DNA of 64,000 nt from Garcia nutans. Its lineage: Eukaryota > Streptophyta > Magnoliopsida > Malpighiales > Euphorbiaceae. Shown here piece after piece: positions 14,002-25,495 of this stretch. The notes under the pieces were generated by a model. The model was given only the letters and a program-made list of their open reading frames with translations. It made no database searches and was not told the DNA's origin. The stretch is taken from the NCBI GenBank assembly GCA_947685225.1, contig CANTUV010000053.1, positions 5,813,501 to 5,877,500 of the forward strand. Direction: 5' to 3'. Each line of letters starts with the position of its first letter. The stretch's first letter is position 1. Both the position numbers and the translations under genes were made by a program.

Positions 14002-15480
14002 TTAAGCTTCTTCTCCTTTCACATCTTCAACATTCCCATCTTGAAAAGAGGATAAAACAAAATTTTCTTCTAATCCTTTTCCCACCATGAAGGTTGCTGG
14101 TGGTGGCACTCTTCCAAATTTAGGCAAAGGGTTGTTCTTGGTATTGGGCTTATTCGGCTCGAGTAGCTTACCACTATCAATCAAATCTTGGATCTCATGC
14201 CTTAGACTAGCACATTTATCTGTTTCATGCCCTTGGATTTGATGAAATTGACAGAAGGCCTCGGCATTGAAGTTTGGTGGCAGTGGATTATGTAAAGGTC
14301 AAGGAGCTAACAGTTGTAATAACCCTTTCTTTTACAGCTTGCTAAAAACCCAAGATAGAGGTTTCCCCAATTCTGAGAATTGTCTTTTATTTCCTTGACC
14401 AGTCACATTAACATCAACTTCTTTTCGTGTGCTTTGATTGCTAGGCTAATAATTCCCTTTCTCATTCCTTCTTATTGAAAAGCGATTCTTCTCTCTTTCC
14501 CACTCTTCAATTTGTAGACCAGCTTGGAGTAGATCTTTGAAATCACGTATGAGTGTATGAGACATCCTTTCACGGAGATTGGGCAGGACGCCTCTCACGA
14601 TCATCCTTATTTTATCAGATTCATCGGGCCTTTTCTTGAGCAAAGCAGCCTTATTTCTCCATCTTTTCACATTGTCCACAAAATTCTCATTTGGCCTTTG
14701 TCTAATGGACTCAACTTCCATTAAGGTAACTTCCAGCTCGACATTATACCCATATTGCTTAATTAAGGCCTTGTATAACATGTCCCAATCTTTTTAAGTA
14801 CTTTCCTCTAAAGTGTTGAACCAATTTTGGACAACAGGGTCCAATGAGAGCATGAAATATCTCAGAGTTTGAGCCTTAGTATGTCAGGCAGACTACATAG
14901 CAATGATATATTGCTTCACGTGGAGATGAGGATTTTCGGTTCCATCAAACTTCGCAAAAGATGGCATCTTGAACTTGTACGGAACCTCTTCATCAAGCTC
15001 AAATAATTTGTCAATTTCGGACATTTCTTCGATTTTCAGTTTCTTCTCAAATTTCTTTTCTAAGTTAGCAATCATCTTTTCAACATCAGAAGTTTTGGTT
15101 TTTTCAACAGTTGTCTTCTCAACAACCATCGGCTCCTTTTTGTCTTGAGGATCTTGGTAGTATTGAGCCCAATCATTATCATCAATGATCACCTTATCAT
15201 CATCAAAAGCTACTTCACCAACTTTAGCCTTCCCTTTGTCCTTTGGCTTCTTGGAGCTAGCAGACGCTTCAGCATTATTTCCTAAAATTGCAGCCAATTG
15301 GTTCTTCACGGTCTCGACCATGGCCTCTTTTATTTCTTCCATCTTGGCATTGAGGGCATCATCCACAATTCTTTGAATTTTCTCTGGCTCCATTGCTTTT
15401 GGTGAAAAAGAGATTGAGTCGTTGCTAGATTCTTCATCTCCGGTGTAGGTCGGATTGTCGTAAGCTTTTGAACTGTCGTA
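14002..15480 (-). pseudogene. T1 gag (Tat/Ogre type), degraded
   Basis: A Gag-like capsid/nucleocapsid protein of about 460-490 residues. It would form the particle and bind element RNA. Blocks in order: an acidic Lys-rich N-terminal part (15393-14950), the capsid block with VVQNWFNTL and MLYKALIKQYG (14890-14730), RWRNKAALL and RMIVRGVLPNL (14700-14580), LLQAGLQIEEWEREKNRF, then a zinc-knuckle-like FCQFHQIQGHETDKC (near 14200-14260) and a Pro-rich tail. It is broken by stops near 14890, 14790, 14446 and 14290-14310. T2 50921-52393 is its sister, roughly 85-90% identical. The conserved frame extends upstream of the first ATG (15393), and both copies have TCACAG just before it. There is no pol downstream. 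Assignment to the Retrotrans_gag family of the Tat lineage is from motif resemblance. Confidence 0.82.
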
Positions 15481-16551
15481 ATCCAGGGCTGTGAGCTAGA
15501 GAGGATTAATGATATGAGATGCAAATGTATGTATGTATGCATGTATGCAAGAACAATTAACAAAAAAGGACAAATAGGACGTTCCTTCCAACCTTATAAC
15601 ATCCATACATGAATGGCGAGTCTCTTTTCCTAGATATATGGTTAACAAAATACCAACATGGGTTATCTTATTTTCGAATATTTCCCTTGGACGATTCAAC
15701 CAATAGTTATATTTTTAAAAATGGAGATCAATTTATGATAATTCCCATTAATTACATTTTAATCCATTTATCCAACTAAAATAACTTTTATGCTATATTG
15801 GATTAAAACTAAATTAAGAGGTTTATTATAAATAGATTTCTCACTTGAAAAAGTAACTAATGATTCATGCCAAAAACAAGCTCATTATTAATTATTTCTT
15901 AGTATAAACTAGGCTCACAATTGATTTTTGGTATTTCATAATTGACCTAAATAATTTGTAAGCTCTTTTGGATGAAAATAATTTTGTTTCTAAGCCCATT
16001 ATAAAAAGATTTTAGAAAAAATGGATTTTGGCCTTAGTATTTGGTTCATGGGAAAAGAATTTTTGATTTGTTTTTAAAAAAGTTTTATATCCAAAGACCA
16101 TCTTGAAAAGTTTTGAAAGTAGCTTTGGTCTTTTGGAATTTAAAGAAAAAATTTATTTTGAGCTTATAATGCACTTAGGTCATATTAGAAAAAGAGCAAA
16201 CCAAATAAGCCATGATTTAAGCCAAGATAAATTAACCATAGTCAAACAACATGCATTTGGGGCAAAAACCTAAGGAAAGTAACTAGGCCAATTACATGAG
16301 CTTTGGTTTTTGGGTTAAAAGTCTTAGGTTCCCATAGCAAGTATATACCAAATGGTACGAGGCTATGAGTGGTTATGCCATGCTCGATCTCCATACCTTG
16401 AGTGAAAGTATGGTATCCCTTACATAATACAACATGGGTAACACGAGCATCCTAACTCACGCACACGATACAATATAATATGATGCAATGGATAATATCA
16501 TTATAAGAAAGAATAGAATAATATAAAGACCAACAGAATCAACTTCTCTTA
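15481..16551 (-). other. T1 5' leader between PBS and gag
   Basis: About 1.1 kb without a supported gene, collinear with T2 49848-50920. Tat/Ogre elements are known for long leaders. Confidence 0.6.
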
Positions 16552-16569
16552 TCCCCAGTGGAGTCGCCA
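16552..16569 (-). other. T1 primer-binding site
   Basis: The minus strand reads TGGCGACTCCACTGGGGA, 1 nt after the LTR end. T2 has the same motif with one change. It resembles the tRNA-Arg type reported for Ogre-like elements; the tRNA assignment is from memory. Confidence 0.7.
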
Positions 16570-16570
16570 C

Positions 16571-16793
16571 TGTGAGTGGGGATTTTCGCCACCACTCCAG
16601 GTGCAATTGCGGGCGCTGCTTGGAAAATTGCGGGCACTGCGGCTGCTAGGCCATTTCGACCAAATTTCGTTGCCGATTTTTTCATTACCGATTTTTATTT
16701 TTATTATTATTATTTATTATTATAATAATTTTTAAAAATTATAAAAAATAAATACTAAAACAAATATTATTATTCAAAAATTAAGGGTCTACA
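16571..16793 (-). repeat. T1 5' LTR with large internal deletion
   Basis: Only 223 bp: the first 30 bp match the U5 end of the T family and the rest matches the U3 end. About 2 kb present in S3 and T2 is missing, including the TATA box and hairpin domain. This copy could not be transcribed normally. Confidence 0.85.
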
Positions 16794-18343
16794 GCCTTCC
16801 TCTGTCCATCTATATTAGTAATCTCATGTAATGGCAAAGGAATTAAATCCATATGAGTAAGAAGATTAAACCCATACACAATTTCAAAAGGTGAGAATCC
16901 AGTGGAAGAATGCAAACGACGATTATAAGCAAATTCAACTAATGGAAGACACTCTTCCTACATTCTCAAATTCTTACCTACCACAACACGCAATAAAGTC
17001 CCTACAGTTCTAATCACCACTTCAGTTTGTCCATCAATTTGTGGATGACAAGTAGTAGAAAATAATAACTTCGTACCCAAATTTCCCCATAAAAGTCTCC
17101 AAAAGTGGCTCAAGAATTTAACATCACGATCAGAGACTATTGTCCTAGGTATACCATGCAAATGAACAACATCTCTAAATAATAAATTAGCTATATTTGT
17201 TGCATCATCAGTTTTATGACAAGCTATGAAATGTGTAATTTTGCTAAATCTATCACAACAACAAATACGTTGTCTCTACCTTTCTTTGTTCTAGGTAAAC
17301 CTATCACAAAATCCATAGAAATGTCAACACAGGGTTCATTAGGAACAGGTATAGGTGTATACAATCCATGAGGCATAGATTTGGATTTAGCTTGCCTACA
17401 TACATTTAGAACAAATTCTCTCAACATCCCTACACATATGTGGCTAATAAAAATGCTCAAAAAGTATGTCCAAAGTCTTATGCACACCAAAATGACCCAT
17501 CAATCTACCACTATGTGATTCACGCACAAGTAATTCCCTTAATGAACATGCAAGTACACATAATTGATTCCCACGAAATAAAAATCCATCATGCTTATAA
17601 AATCTTTGAAAAGAAGCATGTTCACAAGCAACATAGACATTTCCAAAATTAGAATCTATTGCATACATATCTTTAAATTGCTCAAATCCTAACATCTTAA
17701 AACTAAGTGTAGTGATTAAAGCATACCTCCTTGATAATGCATCAGCAACAACATTATCTTTACCTTGCCTGTAGTGGATCACATAAGGAAATTGCTTAAT
17801 GAATTCAACCAATTTTACATGCCTCCTATTCAGCTTCCCTTACCCTTTCAGGTGCTTAAGTGACTCATGGTCTGTATGGATCACAAATTCTTTTTGAATC
17901 AAGTAATGTTGCCATACGTCTAGTGCTGTCACTAGGGCATACAACTCCTTGTCATAGGTAGAGTACTTAAATTGAGCTCCACTCAACTTCTCACTGAAAT
18001 ATGCTATGGGATGTTTTTCCTGCATCAACACAGCACCTATACCAATCCCAGAAGTATCACATTCAAGTTCAAAAGTTTTATTAAAGACAGGTAAACATAA
18101 AATAAGAGTAGAACACAACCTATCTTTTAAAGTATTAAAATCCCTATTTTGTTCATCTCCCCACTTAAAACTAACATCTTTTTTAATTATTTTAGTCAAA
18201 GGAGCTGCAATGGATGAGAAATCTTTCACAAATCTTCAATAAAAACTAGCTAACCCATGAAAACTCCTTACCTTAGACATACTCTTAGGCGTAGGCCATT
18301 TTTGAATAGGTTTTACCTTTTCAGCATCTACCTCATCCCCTTT
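16794..18343 (-). pseudogene. C1 pol fragment: RNase H and integrase, degraded
   Basis: The middle of a Ty3/gypsy polyprotein. RNase H covers 18229-17840, with the catalytic-type residues in CDTSGIGIGAVL, YDKELYAL and HTDHESLKHL. Integrase follows: a HHCC zinc region near 17500-17390, then the D-D-E core with DISMDFVIGLP (near 17310), TIVSDRDVKF (near 17120) and GQTEVV (near 17030). The zinc region is broken by a stop at the Trp of HFYWPHM and a 5-base loss that removes a Cys. Other stops occur at 18240 and 17220. The C-terminal part is cut off at 16793 by T1. The N-terminal side continues at 23783 beyond K1. C2 40516-43140 is the closest relative here. Confidence 0.88.
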
Positions 18344-20701
18344 TGTATCACCCTTACATCCTATATATGTATAATACACTCACACCCAATATGTGTACAA
18401 TATGCGTATATGGTATAAGAATGTCACAATTTGATTTAATAAAAATTTTTCACATTTCATTTATTCATCATTCCTTAAAATATTTATACATATATATATG
18501 CATATTTATATAAATCAAAATACATAATACCTCACAGTACTTCATTTTTAAAAACATCCTTTAAGATTTACAATATATATACATACCCCCAAAAACATAA
18601 TATTAAAATGTACAAAAATATAAAATTTATACATGCTGGCAAAGAGGCTCTGTTCTTGATGTAGCAACATGCTTAAGTCTCAACCAACACAGGCCTAGAC
18701 CTGATCTGGTCTAGTAGAACTCTCCAGCTCTACCGGATCACTCCTGTCACCTGCGTGATGAGTTACAATTGTGCTAAGCAATAGGCCTAGTGGTACAAAC
18801 TTTGATAATAACAAAACTCAAAAATAATGGCAATGTAAAATGTTCATATGATATGTCATCATATGACATTCAAGTTCATTTTTAGATATATATGCTTTCA
18901 TCACTTAATAACTCACACAAACACATTCAGAAGCATGGGCCCAAATAAAAACTAGTACATCATTCATATTTCAGAGTTACTGTTTTGGTCCATAATGACA
19001 CTATGTGTCTAGCCCGAAGGCAAATCAAATAATGCTCAAAAGCTAGCCCTGAAGGAAAATCATATCATAGTGACACCAAGCATCTAGCCCCGAAGGCAAA
19101 TCATATCACAGTGACGCCAAGCGTCTAACCCTGAAGGCAAATATAGGCATGCCTCCAAACACAAAACTCTAAAAATTGAATAACATACTAGGCATACAAT
19201 TAATTCATATTTTCCATTCTCAATTCCTTTCTCATATTTCCACTTTTCTCATTCATATCAATGTTATTTCATTTCAACATTTCATCACATCACAGGATAT
19301 CTCATAATGAAACCACATTACCTAAACACTTAGGTCATTTTTCACATTTTGCACATATTTCACATTCTATTCGATCTAGAAATTAGCAATAGCTTTGCAC
19401 AATGCATAATAGTGTATACATAGCAATTCACATGTCTTAGCACCATGTTCATTAATACTTAATGTATCAAGTAGCTTAACACATTTTCCATCCAAAATGT
19501 GTTAGGCCAAATGTAATGTAGTCACATTCCATTTATCAAGAGTTTGTACATACCTTAGGAAACACTCCAAAACAAGCTTCAAAACTCCCTCCAACCTTCT
19601 CTTCCAAGTTGCCCTTCAACACTAGGCTTAGGAAAACTACTTCCTTTCAATGCCTATATCAAATGTGATCATAAACAACCATTTAATATCACATTCTAAG
19701 GAATTCTCAACATCAAACCATTTATATTAGGAATTACAAATGCAAGACAATGACAAGAGTTATCCTCAAGTAACACGTCCAACAACACGGGCGTGTTAAT
19801 GACCATGTCATTAACTCACTCATACAAAAGCATTGACACATCCAATGACATGGGCATGTTATTGCCCATGTAATTCATTCTGCCTCACAAAAACTTTGAC
19901 ACGCTCAACAATACGGGTGTGTTCATGGCCATGTCAATTTTTTTGCTTTACAGTAGCTATGACAAGCTCAGGGATATCGCCGTGTTCCTGGTCATGTCAT
20001 CAATGTTGAACTCAGCACCATTGACATGCCCAACGACATGGCCATATCACTGGCTGTGTCAGGCAAAATATGCATTTCATACACTTAACTATTTCAATCC
20101 AACCACTTCTAAACTCAACTTAAATTCAATCATTTCTTCAATCCAACCTTAAAATCATCTTTAGCTACTTACAACAACTTCATACATACCCAAATAAGCT
20201 ATTAAAACATGCTAATAAGCAATCCCAAAATCCAAACATCATGTTCTTCCATAGAATTTCAAAGAACTTACAAAATTGATAAAGAAACTTACCAATTGAT
20301 GAAGAATTCTCAAAATCTTCACTTGAATCCTTGAAATCCCTTGTAAAATTGGTTTATGAAAGAAGAAACTCTCCTTGCTCACTCTCTCTCTAGCTCACGG
20401 CAAGGAAGAAGGAAGAAAAGAAAAGACTCTTGTCTTTTCTTTCATCCTTATCTATATATATTTAATAATAATAATAATCACTATGCACTTAATTATATAA
20501 TATATACATGTAATGTATATCTTGAATGTATGTATATATATATATTATATATATCATATTTACTTCAAATATATATATATATCAAATATACTTTCTAATA
20601 AATCATTTAATATCATTTCATTTTATTTAAATCATTTATTTAATTTATCCAATTTAACTTTAATTTATTTTATTTAATATTCAAAAATTATAGGTGTTAC
20701 A
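18344..20701 (-). repeat. K1 3' LTR
   Basis: TGTATCACCC to GGTGTTACA. On the minus strand it has a TATA-rich stretch near 20510-20590, a leader with a GTAAGT splice-donor-like site (20287-20292), and a palindromic minisatellite (19760-20060). Confidence 0.9.
19760..20060 (-). repeat. Palindromic minisatellite of K1 3' LTR
   Basis: Degenerate repeats of about 60 bp, each with TGACACG-like and CGTGTCA-like complementary arms around a second inner inverted repeat. The same array occurs in K2 and S2. Confidence 0.7.
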
Positions 20702-21913
20702 TCCTTTGGTCTACTTCCTGCTATAGAACCTCCTCTGGTCTACTTCCTACTATAAAACCTCCTCTACCAATACCTCTGCCACCACGACCCCCTCTGACAC
20801 TGGGTCTAGAAACTACTGTATATACTTGTCTATCATCTGGTAGCTCTAGATAATTTCTAATAAAATGGTCTATTGATCCACATCTATAACACACTACTGG
20901 TGTACATGTCCTCCAACAGACACCTCCATGTGCCCTACCATAATGAACACAGGTAGGTGGAATAGGCCTCTGAGTCACTGGGGTTGAAGCACCAGCTACC
21001 GAGGCTGCAGGTCTCTGTCTCTACTGTTGTATTAACATGCCAGGCTATCCCTGACTCCTATTGAACCTCTCAGGATATCCCCCTCAGCCTCTCTTCAATG
21101 ATGAATCACCTTGGGGTCTCCTAGTACTGCTCTCCTCAGCTCTGATTACTACTGCAAGTCCCTGTGCCCTCTCTATACTCCTGAAAGTGGCAACCAACTG
21201 AGAGAAAACTTGATCCCGGGAACCTGCCACAAAACACATGATAGAAGGTCTCAACCCCTCCTCAAACCTCCAGCATCTATCAAACTCATTTGATATAATC
21301 CTTCCAGCATACTGGCTTAACCTGATAAACTCAATCTCATACTCAGTCACTGTCCTGGCGTCCTGCCTCAAACTCAAGAACTCCATCTTCTTAGCATCCT
21401 TATACTTCCTCAGAGTATACTTCTTCTCAAATTCCCACAGAAAATCGGCATAGGTCAAAACTAGTGGATCATCTGTACCATGGAAAATTGTCTTCCACCA
21501 CTCATAGGCATCGCCCTGCAGAAGTGATCTAGCATAATAAAACTTCTCCTCTGGACTAGCCTGCAGCTAAATGAATACCCTCTGGACCCTGTCCAGCCAC
21601 TGCTCTGCTACAGCAGGGTTTGTAGTGCCAACAAAATCTGTGGCTCCAAATTTTCTCAGCCTGTCATACTTCCTCGTCAGTAACTATTACTACAAATACG
21701 GCTATGGTAGAGGCTACGGCTACTGAACTGGAGCCTGCCTCAATAGCTCCACCATATGCCATACCCAGCTCGACTCAATATCCTCAGCTGCTGGTCCAAC
21801 GGCACAGAAGCAGACACCTCTCCAATAGACTCAACACCAGCTGCAACTCCATTCTCATGAGGTGCTAAACTCTCTCCACTACCCTCTACAGTCTGACATG
21901 TCCGAGATGCCAT
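20702..21913 (-). pseudogene. K1 gag (Tekay/Del type), degraded
   Basis: Capsid/nucleocapsid protein of a chromovirus-type element. The likely start is the ATG at 21913 (MASRTCQ). The capsid signature includes LQGDAYEWWKTIF near 21510-21480, then a well-kept block 21458-21084 (FLWEFEKKYTL, EFLSLRQ, TVTEYEIEFIRLSQYA, RCWRFEEGLRPSI). A nucleocapsid part at 20978-20721 has a Cys/His region where one expected Cys is Tyr, and ends in an Arg/Gly-rich tail. Stops and shifts occur near 21700-21570 and 21060-20980. The last coding bases form a tandem 31-bp duplication (20702-20765) abutting the LTR. No pol follows. Confidence 0.82.
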
Positions 21914-22062
21914 AACCACCTATTTTTGCAAATACAGCAGAAATTGCCACATAAAAAATCAGAAAGTACCAGTGCCAAAGCATGTATCACAATTAAAAAT
22001 CATATTTAAAATCCTCATTTTCTCTCTCTAACATACCACCTAGGTTGAGAACCTCAAACCTA

Positions 22063-22074
22063 GCTCTGATACCA
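22063..22074 (-). other. K1 primer-binding site, tRNA-iMet type
   Basis: The minus strand reads TGGTATCAGAGC, 7 nt from the LTR, as in L1. Confidence 0.88.
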
Positions 22075-22081
22075 TAATAAA

Positions 22082-23782
22082 TGTAACACCCTTACACCCT
22101 ATATATGTATAATACTCTCACACCTAGTATGTGTATAATATGCGTAAATGGTATAAGAATATCACAATCTGATTTAATAAAATTTTTCACATTTCATTTA
22201 TTTCTCATTCCTCAAAACATTTATACATATATATATGCATATATATATATATATATCAAATCACATAATACCTCATAGTACTTCATTTTTAAAAACATCC
22301 TTTATAATTTACAACATATATATACCCCCAAAAACATAATATTAAAATGTACTATAACATAAAATTTATACATGATGGCAAAGTGGCTCTATTCTTGATG
22401 TAGCAACATGCTTCAGTCTCAACCAACACAGGCCTAGACCAGATCTAGTCTTGTAGAACTCTTCGGCTCTACCAGATCACCCCTGTCACCTACACGATGA
22501 GTTACAATCGCGATAAGCCATAGGCCTAATGGTACAAACTTTGATAATAACAAAACTCAAAACAATGCCAATGCAAAATGTTCATATGCTATGTCATCAT
22601 ACGACATTCAAGTTCACTTTTAGATATATATGTTTTCATCACTTAATAACTCACACAAACACATTCACAAAGCATGGGCCCAAACAAACAAATACATCAT
22701 TAAAATTTTAGAGTTACTATTTTGATCCATAATGACATAATGTGTCTAGCCCCGAAGGTAAATCAAATAATTCTTAAGAGCTAGCCCCGAAGGCAAATCA
22801 TATCATAGTGACGCTAAGCATCTAGCTCCGAAGGCAAATCATATCACAGTAACGCCAAGCGTCTAGCCCCGAAGGCAAATATAGGCATGCCGCCAAACAC
22901 AGAACTCTGAAAATTGAATAACATAATAGGCACACAGTTAATTCATATTTTCCATTCTGAATTCCTTTCTCATATTTCCACTTTTCTCATTCATATAAAT
23001 GTTATTTCATTTCAACATTTCATCACATCACAGGATATCTCATAATGAAATATATTACCCAAACATTTTGGGTTATTTTTCATATTTTGCACAAATTTCA
23101 CATTCTATTTGATCTAGCCATTAACAATGGCTTTTCACAATGCATAATAATGCACTCATAGCAATTCACATGTCTTAGCACCATGTTCATGAATACTTAA
23201 TGTATCAAATAGCTTAACACATTTTCCATCTAAAATGTGTTAGGCCAAATGTAATGCAATTACATTCCATTTATCAAGAGTTTGTACTAGGAAAAACTCC
23301 AAAACAAGCTTTAAAACTCCCTCCAACCTTCTCTTCCAAGTTGCCCTTCAACACTAGGGTTGGGCAAACTATTTCTTTTTAATGCCTATACCAAATGTGA
23401 TCATAAATAACCATTTAATATCACATTCTAAGGCATTCTCAACATCAAACCATTTACATTAGGAATTACAAATGAAAGACAAGGACAAGAGTTATCCTCA
23501 AGTAACACGTCCAACAACACGGGCGTGTTAATGACCATGTTATTAACTCACTCATACAAAAGCATTGACACGTCCAATGACATGGGCATGTTACTGCCCA
23601 TGTATATCTTGAATATATGTATATATATATATTATATATATCATATTTCAAATATATATATATATTTCAAATATACTTTCTACTAAATCTTTTAATATCC
23701 TTTCATTTCATTTAAATCATTTATTTAATTTATTCAATTTAACTTTATTTTATTTTAATATTCAAAAATTAGGTGTGTTACA
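22082..23782 (-). repeat. K1 5' LTR with internal deletion
   Basis: Collinear with 18344-20701 but lacking about 650 bp between positions equivalent to 19870 and 20515. The break lies at a short shared CATGTA/ATGTA motif near 23600. The loss removes most of the minisatellite and the leader. Confidence 0.88.
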
Positions 23783-24526
23783 CCTTTAGCACTCACAACA
23801 AATGAAAATAAGTTTATCAATATAAAAAGTACACTTCTTCAAATTAGCATACAACTTATCTTTGCTTAGAACCTCTTGAACTAACCTAACATGCATGATA
23901 TGCTCATCTAGAGACTTGATGTATATAAGAATGTCATCAAAATACACAACATCAAATTTTCCAAGGAAATTACACAAAACATGGTTCATTAGCCTCATAA
24001 ATGTGCTAGGTGCGTTAGTCAAACCAAACAACATAACCATCCATTTATATAAACCATATTTTGTTTAAAATGCAGTTTTCCACTTATCACTTGGTTTCAT
24101 CCTAATTTGATGATATCCACTTTTCAGATCTATTTTAGTGAAAATACATGCCCATATAACTCATCTAACATGTCATCTAAAGTAAGAATGGGATGGCGAT
24201 ACTTTACAGTGATTTTGTTGATTGCACGACAATCCACACACATCCTCCATGTTCCATCTTTCTTGGGTACCAATAACACTGGTACGGCACTCGAGCTAAG
24301 GCTCTCTCTCACATGCCCCTTCTCCAACAATCCATCTACTTTCCTTTGAAGTTCCTTTGTCTCCTCTAGGTTACTTCTATAGGCTGGCCTATTTGGAATT
24401 ACTTCTCCAGGTATAAAATCAATTTGATGCTCAATACCCCTCAAGGGAGGGAGTCCCTTTGGCATCTCTTCAAGAAAGACTTCATCAAATTCCTATAACA
24501 AAGAATCAAAACCACTAGGTAAATCT
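23783..24526 (-). pseudogene. C1 pol fragment: reverse transcriptase, degraded
   Basis: N-terminal and palm regions of a Ty3/gypsy reverse transcriptase. Visible are GLPPLRGIEHQIDFIPG, VPVLLVPKKDGTWRMCVDCRAINKIT (24300-24220), PFG-equivalent LFGLTNAPSTF, and the catalytic VYFDDILIY (near 23932-23946). A stop interrupts WKTAF-TK near 24065, and the segment between LYG and YHQIRM is shifted. The downstream part continues at 18343 beyond K1; the upstream part continues at 34564 beyond K2. Confidence 0.9.
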
Positions 24527-24760
24527 TGTAACACCCCTAATTTTTGGAAAATTAAATTAAATAAATTTAAATTAAATTGGATAAATTAAATAAATGATTT
24601 AAATGAAAAATGAAAGGATATTAAATGATTTAATAGAAAGTATATTTGAAATATATATTTGAAGTAAATATGATATATATATATATATAAGATACATACA
24701 TATATTCAAGATATCCATTACATATATATATTGTATAATTAAGTGCATAGTGATTAATAT

Positions 24761-24773
24761 ATATATATATAAG
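24761..24773 (+). promoter_or_regulatory. Putative TATA box of K-type LTR
   Basis: A TATATATATAAGG stretch precedes a CT-rich leader. The same arrangement is at 29040-29065 and 32390-32402. Alternating AT runs are common here, so this is positional inference. Confidence 0.45.
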
Positions 24774-24799
24774 GATGGACTAAAGGAAGAGAAATTTCT

Positions 24800-24850
24800 T
24801 CTTTCTTCTTTCTTCTTCTTCTTCTTCTTCTTCTTCTTCTTCTTCTTCTT
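24800..24850 (+). repeat. TTC microsatellite in K2 LTR
   Basis: A run of TTC triplets of differing length in each K2 LTR (also near 29096-29128 and 32424-32460). It is translated as Arg/Lys or Ser runs only in spurious frames. Confidence 0.9.
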
Positions 24851-25192
24851 GTTCCTTGATGAGATTTAGAGAGAGAGAGAGTTAGCAAGGAGAGTTTCTT
24901 CTTCCATACACTAAGAATTGAAGTAATTTCAAGGATTCAAGTGAAGATTTTAAGGATTCTTCATCAATTGGTAAGTTCTTTATCAAGTTTGCAAGCTCTT
25001 TAGAATGCTACAGAAGAACATGATATTTGGATTTTAGGATTGTGTATTAGAATGTTTTAATGGCTTATTTGGATATGTAAGAAGTTGTTGGGGGTAGCTA
25101 ATAATGATTTTAAGGTTGGATTGAATAAATGATTGAATTTAAGTTGAGTTTGGAAGTGGTTATGTTGAAATGGTTGAGTGTACAAAATGCAG

Positions 25193-25495
25193 ATTTTGCC
25201 TGACACGGCTAGTGACATGGCCATGTCATTGGGCATATCGATGGAGCTGTGTTTCAATGTTGATAATACAACCAGTAACACGACCATGTCTCTGAGTGTG
25301 TTGTAGCTTCTATAAGGCAAAGTAATTGACACGGCCATTAACACGCCCCTATTGTTGGGTATGTCAAAGTTTCTATGAGGTAGAATGAATGACATGGGTA
25401 GTGACATGCGCTTGTCATTGGAAGTGTCAAAGCTTCTGTAAGAGTGAGTTAATGACACGGTCATTAACACGCCCTTGTTATTGGGCGTGTCACTA
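25193..25495 (+). repeat. Palindromic minisatellite of K2 LTR copy 1
   Basis: About five units of roughly 62 bp. In the last unit TGACACGG is matched by GGGCGTGTCA and an inner TAACA by TGTTA, giving a nested inverted repeat. Counterparts: 29470-29760, 32805-33090, 19760-20060, 23500-23605, 44350-44590 and 45640-45930. Confidence 0.75.

Larger units (their letters stand above)
1..16793 (-). mobile_element. T1: Tat/Ogre-like gag-only LTR retrotransposon, left end beyond the window
   Basis: On the minus strand, read right to left: a shortened 5' LTR (16571-16793), PBS, leader, gag, about 2.5 kb of non-coding 3' DNA, a 43-44 bp tandem array, PPT, and the 3' LTR (1-659, continuing off the window). 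L1 (3547-13506) is inserted in the 3' region. There are no protease, reverse transcriptase, RNase H or integrase sequences. T2 at 47640-58119 has the same order and the same gag-to-non-coding junction, so this is an established non-autonomous family of the TR-GAG kind. T1 lies in the integrase gene of C1. The right flank begins GCCTT, so GCCTT should also precede the off-window LTR end. Confidence 0.85.
18344..23782 (-). mobile_element. K1: Tekay/Del-like gag-only LTR retrotransposon
   Basis: LTRs of 2358 bp (18344-20701) and 1701 bp (22082-23782) flank only 1380 bp of internal DNA. An exact CCTTT target duplication at 18339-18343 and 23783-23787 shows it inserted as a unit into C1 pol. The iMet PBS lies beside the right LTR, giving minus orientation. 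The internal region holds a Tekay-type gag and nothing else: sequence passes from the Gag C-terminal tail straight into the 3' LTR, with no protease, pol or clear PPT. Confidence 0.9.

Noticed and set aside
17480..17640. Possible CRISPR-like or direct-repeat arrays in the window
   Set aside because: The tandem arrays found are plant LTR minisatellites without unique spacers of constant length; the context is eukaryotic.
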